From: Paracoccaceae bacterium
Lineage (GTDB): Bacteria; Pseudomonadota; Alphaproteobacteria; Rhodobacterales; Rhodobacteraceae
Assembly: GCA_023263735.1 (NCBI GenBank)
Contig: JALQUQ010000046.1
Location: 1-12,545, forward strand
Direction of reading: 5' to 3'
DNA: 12,545 nucleotides
The translations under genes were made by a program, and so were the position numbers. Positions 6,450 to 12,545 of this stretch are shown in pieces (positions within the stretch are counted from its first letter, which is position 1; every line of letters begins with the position of its first letter). The notes below the pieces were generated by a model that ran no database searches, had not been told where the DNA came from, and saw nothing but the letters and a program-made list of their open reading frames with translations.

Positions 6450-7606
6450 TCGACGCGCTGATCATCGGTGGCGGACCGGCTGGCCTGATGGCGGCAGAAA
6501 CGATCGCCAAAGCGGGCCAACGTGTGGTGGTGGCCGAAAGCAAGCCGACACTGGCCCGCAAATTCCTGATGGCGGGCAAGTCTGGCCTGAATGTCACCAA
6601 GGACGAACCGCTCGCGACGTTTCTGACGCGCTATGATGCGGATTGGTTGGCCCCGATGGTCGCCGATTTCGGGCCGCAAGAGGTGGTCGCATGGTGTCAA
6701 TCCTTGGGGCAAGCGATGTTTACCGGCAGTTCGGGCCGGGTTTTTCCCGAGATGATGAAGGGCTCGCCCCTGCTCCGCGCGTGGATTGCGCGGCTGGAGT
6801 CTTTGGGGGTGAGCTTTCTGACCCGGTGGCGATGGACGGGTTTCGACGGCGATCTGCTGGTGTTCGATACGCCCACCGGTCGGCAAACGCTTTCCGCCCG
6901 TGTGACCGTGCTGGCCCTTGGTGGGGCAAGTTGGCCAAGACTTGGGTCCGATGCCGCATGGGTGCCGCTTTTGGCTGAAAGGGGCGTTCACATCGCCCCC
7001 TTCAAACCGGCCAACATGGGCTTTTTTGTTGATTGGTCGCCCTTCATGGCCCCCTATTTCGGGCAGGCGGTCAAAGGCGCGGCACTTTCCGCAGGCAATC
7101 AGATCGAACGCGGGGAATTCGTGATCTCGAACCGCGGGGTCGAAGGGGGCGGCATCTATGCGCTCAGCAAGGCGCTGCGCGAGGGTCAAACGCTGCGGCT
7201 GAATTTTCTTCCTGACCTGACCGATGGAAACCTGACCACCCGCCTTGAGCGATTGAAACCAAAGGACAGTCTGGCCAACCGCTTGCGCAAGCTTGGTCTT
7301 TCACCGGCGGCCGTTGCCTTGGTCCTTGAGTTTGGTCGCGCTTTGCCAATCGCGCAGGCCGTTCGGGATCTGCCGGTTCCGCTTGGCCCGCCCCGCCCGC
7401 TTGACGAAGCGATTTCGAGTGCTGGCGGCATTTGCCAATCGTCCTTGACCGATGGGCTGGAATTAAAGGCGATTCCCGGCGTCTTTGCCTGTGGGGAGAT
7501 GCTGGATTGGGAGGCCCCGACCGGCGGCTATTTGCTGACCGCAAGTTGGGCGACTGGACTTTGGGCCGGGCGTCATGCAGTTTCGGCCTTGCAATCAAAA
7601 GGGTAG
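6446..7606 (+). CDS. HI0933/BaiN-family FAD-dependent oxidoreductase (TIGR03862-like)
   Basis: 386 residues, start fixed by the ATGA overlap with the channel gene. Dinucleotide-binding fold at the N-terminus: ALIIGGGPAGLMAAE (4-18) with an acidic ES at 31-32 ending the second strand. Family hallmarks follow: ARKFLMAGKSGLNVT (37-51), TGSSGRVFPEMMKGSPLL (93-110), VLALGGASWPRLGSD (155-169), SSAGGI (324-329) and the C-terminal flavin-contact motif CGEMLDWEAPTGGYLLT (349-365). The family (HI0933, YhiN, BaiN) contains FAD and is largely uncharacterised; BaiN is a reported bile-acid reductase of gut bacteria, which is no guide to a substrate here. The overall motif set resembles the group named TIGR03862. 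It is a soluble cytoplasmic enzyme by appearance. Coupling to a channel gene may only reflect operon packing. Confidence 0.93.
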   Translation: MIDALIIGGGPAGLMAAETIAKAGQRVVVAESKPTLARKFLMAGKSGLNVTKDEPLATFLTRYDADWLAPMVADFGPQEVVAWCQSLGQAMFTGSSGRVFPEMMKGSPLLRAWIARLESLGVSFLTRWRWTGFDGDLLVFDTPTGRQTLSARVTVLALGGASWPRLGSDAAWVPLLAERGVHIAPFKPANMGFFVDWSPFMAPYFGQAVKGAALSAGNQIERGEFVISNRGVEGGGIYALSKALREGQTLRLNFLPDLTDGNLTTRLERLKPKDSLANRLRKLGLSPAAVALVLEFGRALPIAQAVRDLPVPLGPPRPLDEAISSAGGICQSSLTDGLELKAIPGVFACGEMLDWEAPTGGYLLTASWATGLWAGRHAVSALQSKG

Positions 7607-7616
7607 GATCTCAAGA

Positions 7617-8090
7617 ATGGCTCGCCTTTTTGTCTCCTTCTTGGCGGTCTGGCTGATGTGGGGCAAGGCGGTCTGGGCCTGTGAAACCCCAAAAGACCTT
7701 CAGCGGCTCAAGATCGGATTGGTCGCCGAGATCAACAGCATTCGGGCCCAAAATGGCCTGAACCCCGTGGTAGCGGCCCTTTCGCTGCACGAGGCGGCAC
7801 AGGGCCACGCCTGTGACATGCAGGCGAAACGCTATTTCGACCATCAGGCCCCCGAAGGACCAGGGCTGGGAGATCGGGTCAAAAAGACCGGCTATCGCTT
7901 TGGATTGGTGGTTGAAAACATCGCCCTGACGCCGCGGTCTCAGGTTGGGGCAGCGACTGAAATCTGGATGAGTTCGCCCCCGCATCGCAAGAACATCCTG
8001 AATCCACAGATCACGGAAATCGGCTTTGGAATCGCAACCCGCGGCAACCGCACCCTGTGGGTGATGGACGCGGCCGACCCCCAAAACTAG
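7617..8090 (+). CDS. Exported CAP-domain (SCP/PR1-like) protein
   Basis: 157 residues from the ATG at 7617, with AGGA nine bases upstream and a signal peptide starting at once (hydrophobic 3-15, probable cleavage after VWA at 21). The start at 7575 would overlap the previous gene and bury the signal peptide. The mature part is a bacterial CAP domain: INSIRAQNGLNPV (39-51), LHEAAQGHACDMQ (57-69), YFDHQAPEG (73-81, H76), LVVENIA (97-103, E100) and WMSSPPHRKNILNPQITEIGFG (117-138, H123). H76, E100 and H123 match the conserved cavity residues. A cysteine follows the cleavage site (VWAC), but tryptophan at -2 is poor for a lipobox, so a soluble periplasmic or secreted form is more likely. CAP proteins bind lipids or act as proteases in some organisms; the bacterial single-domain form has no settled function. 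It is 10 bases after the flavoprotein stop, so likely in the same transcript. Confidence 0.93.
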   Translation: MARLFVSFLAVWLMWGKAVWACETPKDLQRLKIGLVAEINSIRAQNGLNPVVAALSLHEAAQGHACDMQAKRYFDHQAPEGPGLGDRVKKTGYRFGLVVENIALTPRSQVGAATEIWMSSPPHRKNILNPQITEIGFGIATRGNRTLWVMDAADPQN

Positions 8091-8231
8091 ATTTTTCCGC
8101 ATTCTTCGAACGTTTCGCGCCCATGGAGCGCAAGATCGTCGGCTTGTCGGGGGAATTTGACCTTGTTACCCTTGAATCACAGGGCGCATGGGTGCATCCC
8201 GCGCGGATCAAGCATGGTTGGAGACTGACCG

Positions 8232-9593
8232 ATGAAAACCCCGCGGGTCATGCGCACGGGTATGCTGCGACGCTCGCACGCGTTGATGGTTTCGCCGCGA
8301 CTGTGGAAATCACGCTTTGTGTTCTGGTTTGGCGCGCTTGCGACGGGCCTGATTTCGGTTCTGTTTGCGGTCATGGCCGACGAAGCACAGGTTGTCTTTC
8401 ATCACGTGATCGGTGGCGATGGATGGCACCGTTTTCTGCCCTTGGTCATCACGCCGCTTGGCATGATCTTTTGCGCTTGGGCTGCGTTCAAGTTCTTTCC
8501 CGGTTCGCAGGGGTCGGGCATTCCGCAGGCCATGGCCGCCCGGCATTTTCGCGATGACGAAGACCGGAAATCGCTGCTGTCGCTCCGACTTGTCATTGGA
8601 AAGATCGTGCTGACCGTTGTCGGCTTGGGCTTTGGCGCCTCGATCGGGCGCGAGGGGCCGACGGTGCAAATTGGCGCGTCCCTGATGCTGCTTTCGGCGC
8701 GGATTGGTGGAATGGCCCATGCGCGCGGCCTGATCCTTGCCGGATCGGCCGCTGGCATTGCGGCGGCGTTCAACACCCCCTTGGCCGGCATCGTTTTCGC
8801 CATCGAAGAAATGAGCCGGATTCACACGCCCCGCACCAATGGGGTGATCCTTTCTGCCGTGGTGATCGCGGGAGTTGCCTCGATCTGGTTGCTGGGCCCC
8901 TATACCTATTTCGGCGTCAGTGACTCGGTCGCGGCCTTTCCCAAAGACTGGGGCATCGCGGTCGCCTGCGGTCTTTTGGGCGGGGTTTTGGGCGCATTTT
9001 TCAGCCGCGCCACCCTGCAACTTACGCGCCGCATTCGCCGCATGTGGACCAACAACCGCTTGCGCCGGGTTCTGGTCGTGGCGGGGTTGGCCGGATTGGT
9101 CGTCGCCATCGCCGGCGTCATCACCGACGGGATGACCTTTGGAACCAGCTATGAACAAGCGCGGGGTGCCGTTGAGGGGCAGGCTCTGCCTTGGTATTTC
9201 TTCCCGCTCAAGCTGCTGGCGACCCTTGCCTCCAGCATTTCGGGGATTCCGGGTGGGCTGTTTGCGCCTTCGCTGGCTGTTGGGGCCGGGATGGGCAGTT
9301 TTCTGGGGGAATACTTGGCCGACGATATCGGCCTTGCGGCCGTTTTGGGAATGGCCGGCTATTTTGCCGGCGTCGTACAGGCCCCCATGACCGCCTTTGT
9401 CATCGTGTTCGAGATGACGGGCAACCATGCAAACGTGATGCCGATCATGTTTTCCGCCATGTTGGGCTATGGCGTTTCGCGCCTGATCGCGCCGGAATCT
9501 TTGTATGGCGAATTGGCCCGCCTGTGGATCGCCGATATTCTGCGCCTGTCACGCGCAAACGGCCCGCACAACACGCCGCATTCCAACAGCTAG
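8232..9593 (+). CDS. ClC-family chloride channel/proton-coupled antiporter
   Basis: 453 residues, inner-membrane ClC fold with about 18 helices. Anion-pathway motifs are all present: GSGIPQ (94-99, serine S95), GREGPTVQIG (139-148, gating glutamate E141), GIPGGLFAPSLAVGAG (338-353) and the late tyrosine Y425 in ESLYGELA. The second glutamate that relays protons in E. coli ClC-ec1 is matched by IEEM (E192/E193), so an exchanger is more likely than a passive channel; that is an inference from residue identity. No C-terminal CBS domains. The GSGIPE of E. coli is GSGIPQ here, a common variant. The ATG at 8232 has GGAG upstream; the preceding 141 bases hold no clear promoter or terminator. The last three bases (TAG at 9591-9593) overlap the stop of convergent holA. 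Confidence 0.95.
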   Translation: MKTPRVMRTGMLRRSHALMVSPRLWKSRFVFWFGALATGLISVLFAVMADEAQVVFHHVIGGDGWHRFLPLVITPLGMIFCAWAAFKFFPGSQGSGIPQAMAARHFRDDEDRKSLLSLRLVIGKIVLTVVGLGFGASIGREGPTVQIGASLMLLSARIGGMAHARGLILAGSAAGIAAAFNTPLAGIVFAIEEMSRIHTPRTNGVILSAVVIAGVASIWLLGPYTYFGVSDSVAAFPKDWGIAVACGLLGGVLGAFFSRATLQLTRRIRRMWTNNRLRRVLVVAGLAGLVVAIAGVITDGMTFGTSYEQARGAVEGQALPWYFFPLKLLATLASSISGIPGGLFAPSLAVGAGMGSFLGEYLADDIGLAAVLGMAGYFAGVVQAPMTAFVIVFEMTGNHANVMPIMFSAMLGYGVSRLIAPESLYGELARLWIADILRLSRANGPHNTPHSNS

Positions 9594-10603
9594 CGGCGCA
9601 TCATCGCCAGCCGGATCAAGGCGCGCTCCATAACGGCCATGGCGGGGGCGCGGCTGGCAGAGCGCAAGGTCAGATCGGTATCCAGCAGAATGGTCATTGC
9701 CCCCTCCAGCCCACGCGGCGTCCAGCCTTGGGCCTGCCGTTGCATCTGATCGCGGCGCGGGCCAAAAACCCGGGCCTTTTGCAGCCCTGCCGCAAGCCCG
9801 CCAGCATCGGAAACGGCGGTATGCAACGCGCGGAAATGGCGCAGGGCCTGAATGCAGATGGTGACCGGCAGCATTCCCTGCCCCTCTAGCCGCCGCATCA
9901 GCAGGGCAACATCCTTGCTCCGCCGCTCGGCCACGGCATGCAGCAATTCGTCAAGTTCGGTTTCAATCGTTGCCGGGGCCATCGCCGCCACCTCGGCCGA
10001 GGTCAGCGGCGTGGGATCGCCAATCTTGAACAGCGCGATCTTTTCGACGGTCTGGCGAAAATCGCCCGGGTCCAACGCGCGGGCCAAAAGATGCAAGTCG
10101 TTCATCGCATCCGGGTTCATGGCCGCCAAACCGGCCTTCCTTAGCGTGTCTTCGATTTCCTCACGGCTGGGCGGATCGTCATACAAAATGGCCGAAAAGA
10201 CGTTGGGGGCCTTGTCAAACAGGGTCTTGAGCGCGGATTTGCCCGTCAATGCGCCCGCCGTCACCACGATTTGGGCATCGCCCGGTTTCCACTCGGTCAA
10301 ACATTGCGCAAACAACGGGGCCATCGCGTCGGTCGCATCCTCGACAAACGCCACCCGTGGGCCCGGGAAAAACCCCACCGCCTTGATCGCATCCAACAAC
10401 AGCGCCTTGTCCTTGCGCAGGTCGGCGGCGGGAATACGGGTCAGCCGCATCTCGCTTTCCCCCTGCGGGCCGATCAGGGCAAGGATCACCTCTTGCCGAC
10501 GCAGGGCCACCCGCATCGCATCGGCCCCCGCGATCAACAGACCTGCCTTGCTGGGGTCAGGCTTGGCGAAATATCGGCTTGCTTCGATCCCTTTCAGGAT
10601 CAT
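9590..10603 (-). CDS. holA: DNA polymerase III subunit delta
   Basis: 337 residues from the ATG at 10603, which overlaps the lptE stop as ATGA; a TTG six bases further upstream is less likely. Delta is the wrench subunit of the clamp loader and opens the beta sliding clamp during replication. Recognition rests on whole-protein resemblance: N-terminal [12 protein letters not shown] and GLLIAGADAMRVALRRQEVI, AVGFFPGPRVAFVEDATD, GALTGKSALKTLFDKA, LLARALDPGDFRQTVEKIALF and the helical C-terminal collar domain (QALRHFRALHTAV, VFGPRRDQMQRQAQGW). Length matches the family. It is the third gene of a leuS-lptE-holA cluster, an order familiar from alphaproteobacteria. Its stop shares the CTAG at 9590-9593 with the clc stop and no terminator lies between them. 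Confidence 0.95.
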   Translation of the reverse strand: MILKGIEASRYFAKPDPSKAGLLIAGADAMRVALRRQEVILALIGPQGESEMRLTRIPAADLRKDKALLLDAIKAVGFFPGPRVAFVEDATDAMAPLFAQCLTEWKPGDAQIVVTAGALTGKSALKTLFDKAPNVFSAILYDDPPSREEIEDTLRKAGLAAMNPDAMNDLHLLARALDPGDFRQTVEKIALFKIGDPTPLTSAEVAAMAPATIETELDELLHAVAERRSKDVALLMRRLEGQGMLPVTICIQALRHFRALHTAVSDAGGLAAGLQKARVFGPRRDQMQRQAQGWTPRGLEGAMTILLDTDLTLRSASRAPAMAVMERALIRLAMMRR

Positions 10604-11085
10604 GCCCAAGTCCCCGACGAGGCCAGCAGCCGTGTCACGATCTGATCGGCCAGAATGCGCATCAGGCGAAAGGCGGCGTCTTCTTCGGCGGCCAGACCCG
10701 CAATCGTGCTGCCCGAGGCGGAATAGCTGGTAAAGTTCTCAACCTTGCCCCCCGTCAGGCGCGCGCCCGTGTCGCGACTGATCAGCGACCATTCCACCGA
10801 GCCCGTCAAATGAAAGCGGGTGATGGAGTTTTCCGGCGTAATCCCAACGCCGATCGGGTCCAGCTTGATGGCATAGGTCAGATCAAAGCGGGGGGCTTCG
10901 GGCCGACCCAACCGCTCTTCCAGCCGTTCAACCAGATCGAACCCGTTCTTATCGACCGGGTCGGCGGCACGGATGGCCCCCTGCAACCCGGCAGCCGGGC
11001 CGCCGGGCGCATAGACAGGGGAAAAGCCGCAGGCACCAAGCGCCAACGGCATCAGCAGAAACGTTCTGCGGTTATACGACGACAT
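10600..11085 (-). CDS. lptE: LPS-assembly lipoprotein LptE
   Basis: 161 residues from the ATG at 11085; the longer reading to 11106 begins with TTG and is not favoured. LptE is the outer-membrane lipoprotein that plugs and supports the LptD channel, inserting lipopolysaccharide in the outer leaflet. A short signal sequence with NRRTFLL and hydrophobic MPLAL ends in the lipobox LGAC (C19), followed by the typical alphaproteobacterial [10 protein letters not shown]. Further parts that fit are [29 protein letters not shown], the beta-rich [17 protein letters not shown] and the C-terminal helix [16 protein letters not shown]. The start lies inside the last codons of leuS (14-base overlap) and its stop overlaps the holA start, so all three genes are coupled. 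The paired arginines before the hydrophobic core resemble a Tat motif, although Sec export is usual for LptE. Confidence 0.93.
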   Translation of the reverse strand: MSSYNRRTFLLMPLALGACGFSPVYAPGGPAAGLQGAIRAADPVDKNGFDLVERLEERLGRPEAPRFDLTYAIKLDPIGVGITPENSITRFHLTGSVEWSLISRDTGARLTGGKVENFTSYSASGSTIAGLAAEEDAAFRLMRILADQIVTRLLASSGTWA

Positions 11086-12545
11086 TGATGATGCGCCCCG
11101 GAACAACGATGATCTTCTTGACCGGCTGGCCGGCCAGGAACTTGATCACAGCTTCGTCCGCCAGAGCGATCTTTTCAACCTCGGATGCAGGCATATCCTT
11201 GGGCACGCTGATTTCCGCCCGGCGTTTGCCATTGATCTGGATCGGCAAGGTCACCGTATCGTCAACCAGCAGCGCCGGATCGGCTTTGGGCCAAGGGGCC
11301 TTGCAGCACAGACCGGTGCCGCCCTGATAGCTCCAGATCGACTCCGCGATATGCGGGGTCATTGGCTGCATGAGCTGGGCCAAGGTCCGCAGCGCCTCTT
11401 TCATCACCGGGGTCGAGGCATTGGCCTTGGCCAAGGTGTTGGTGAATCCGTAAAGCACGGCGATGGCCTTGTTAAAGGCAAATCCCTCAATCGCTTGGGT
11501 GATTTCGTGCACGGCGCGGGCGGTCGCCTTGCGCAGGTCCTCATCCCCTTCGCCCACGTGGTCGGCGGCCATTTCACCCACACGCGAGCACAGGGTCCAG
11601 ACCCGGTTCAGGTGCTTGAACGTGGCTTCGGCCCCGGCGGCCGTCCATTCCACATCCCGTTCGGGCGGGCTGTCCGACATCACGAACCAGCGCGCCGTAT
11701 CGGCTCCGAATTCGGCGATGATGTTCATCGGATCGACGACGTTCTTTTTCGACTTCGACATCTTGGCCGAAGGGATCACCTCAACCGCCGTGCCGTCCTT
11801 CAGGGTCGCCCCCGCCTCGCTGCGGATGATGTCTTCGGGCAGGTGATAGACCGGGCGGCCATTGGCGTCGGTGGTCTTGTAGATCTCGTGCGTCACCATG
11901 CCTTGGGTGAACAGCGCATTGAACGGCTCGCGGCTTTTTTCGGGCAGGTGGCCGGTGGCCTGCATCGCCCGGGCAAAGAACCGGGAATACAGCAGGTGCA
12001 AGATCGCATGTTCGATCCCGCCGATATATTGATCGACGTTCATCCAGTAATCGGCGTCGGCCATGCTTGTCGGCTGGGTCGCACGCGGCGCGGTAAAGCG
12101 GGCGTAATACCACGAGGAATCGACAAAGGTGTCCATCGTATCGGTTTCCCGACGCGCCGGCGCACCGCAAGACGGGCAAGTGCAATCGCGCCACGTGGGA
12201 TGACGGTCAAGCGGGTTGCCGGGGATGTCAAAGGTCACATCATCGGGCAGGCGAACCGGCAGATTTTCCTTTTTCTCGGGCACCACGCCACAGGTCGCGC
12301 AATGCACCACCGGGATCGGGCAACCCCAATAGCGTTGCCGCGAAATGCCCCAATCGCGCAGACGGAATTTGGTGACGCCTTGGCCATAGCCATTCGCTTC
12401 GGCATGGGCGATGGCGGCGGCGATACCGTCGTCGCCGGTCTGCACGGCCTCCCCCGCAAAACCGCGGACATAGGCCACCTTTTCCGACTTCATCGGCACA
12501 TAGGCCTCGGTCAGCACGGCGTCTGACCCATCGGCCGAAAACACC
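11072..12545 (-). CDS. leuS: Leucyl-tRNA synthetase, C-terminal part (cut by window edge)
   Basis: 490 complete codons of a protein of about 850 residues; the start, HIGH motif and most of the editing domain lie beyond the right edge. Class I enzyme that charges tRNA-Leu with leucine in the cytoplasm. Positions in the fragment: [20 protein letters not shown] (60-79), a zinc-type cluster CATC (82-85) with CTCPSC (121-126), the catalytic-domain stretch [18 protein letters not shown] (133-150), the signature [12 protein letters not shown] (261-272), [19 protein letters not shown] (279-297), then the anticodon-binding helical domain and a C-terminal tRNA-contact domain ending [17 protein letters not shown]. 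No frameshift is seen. It is the first visible gene of the leuS-lptE-holA cluster; any promoter is outside the window. Confidence 0.97.
   Translation of the reverse strand, partial: VFSADGSDAVLTEAYVPMKSEKVAYVRGFAGEAVQTGDDGIAAAIAHAEANGYGQGVTKFRLRDWGISRQRYWGCPIPVVHCATCGVVPEKKENLPVRLPDDVTFDIPGNPLDRHPTWRDCTCPSCGAPARRETDTMDTFVDSSWYYARFTAPRATQPTSMADADYWMNVDQYIGGIEHAILHLLYSRFFARAMQATGHLPEKSREPFNALFTQGMVTHEIYKTTDANGRPVYHLPEDIIRSEAGATLKDGTAVEVIPSAKMSKSKKNVVDPMNIIAEFGADTARWFVMSDSPPERDVEWTAAGAEATFKHLNRVWTLCSRVGEMAADHVGEGDEDLRKATARAVHEITQAIEGFAFNKAIAVLYGFTNTLAKANASTPVMKEALRTLAQLMQPMTPHIAESIWSYQGGTGLCCKAPWPKADPALLVDDTVTLPIQINGKRRAEISVPKDMPASEVEKIALADEAVIKFLAGQPVKKIIVVPGRIINVVV

Noticed and set aside
8057..8557. 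Plus-strand open frame of 166 codons between the CAP and ClC genes
   Set aside because: It overlaps the end of the CAP gene and the start of clc in another frame; no motif or codon signal supports it.
8310..9428. Minus-strand open frame of 372 codons inside clc
   Set aside because: Antisense shadow of a gene with all ClC motifs; the translation is rich in R, G, H, N and Q without any fold signature.
11351..12526. Plus-strand open frame of 391 codons at the right end
   Set aside because: Antisense to leuS, which has KMSKS and zinc motifs; the plus translation is H/G/R-rich and featureless.

Overview
The window looks like chromosomal DNA of a GC-rich alphaproteobacterium, most probably Rhodobacterales. 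The basis is the rnhB-ccrM pair (CcrM, the cell-cycle GANTC methyltransferase), the leuS-lptE-holA cluster, an alphaproteobacterial-type HNH protein and several small proteins whose style I associate with Rhodobacteraceae. No tRNA, rRNA, CRISPR array, insertion sequence, integrase or phage gene is visible. Most of the window is ordinary core-genome content.

Layout. 1-652 (minus) is the N-terminal 217 codons of nspC, carboxynorspermidine/carboxyspermidine decarboxylase, cut by the left edge. 653-821 is intergenic, with a weak nspC promoter candidate and two tandem perfect palindromes. 822-1526 and 1498-1803 (both minus, overlapping) encode a two-pass membrane protein with a C-terminal OmpR-type winged helix and a small exported two-cysteine protein. 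1804-2061 is a divergent intergenic region with repeated GTTATCGC motifs. 2062-2637 (plus) encodes an exported protein with a duplicated four-cysteine module, followed by a long hairpin and a strong intrinsic terminator. 2824-3459 is rnhB and 3549-4670 is ccrM (plus), with GANTC sites in the candidate ccrM promoter, then a textbook terminator. 4768-5076 (minus) is a small HNH-type protein. 5136-8090 (plus) is a compact run of an MscS-type channel, an HI0933/BaiN-family flavoprotein (ATGA overlap) and a CAP-domain exported protein. 8232-9593 (plus) is a ClC chloride/proton transporter. 9590-12545 (minus) is holA, lptE and the C-terminal part of leuS, cut by the right edge and tightly coupled by overlaps.

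Functional picture. The right end is a housekeeping operon (leucyl-tRNA charging, LPS export, clamp loading). The centre couples RNA-primer/ribonucleotide removal with cell-cycle DNA methylation. The plus-strand run 5136-9593 is rich in membrane and envelope proteins, but a shared pathway cannot be shown from sequence alone. The least understood parts are the membrane-tethered winged-helix protein with its exported partner, the covarying tandem palindromes beside it, and the duplicated-cysteine exported protein with its structured 3' region. I do not see a convincing new multi-gene system; these are the best candidates for a second look.
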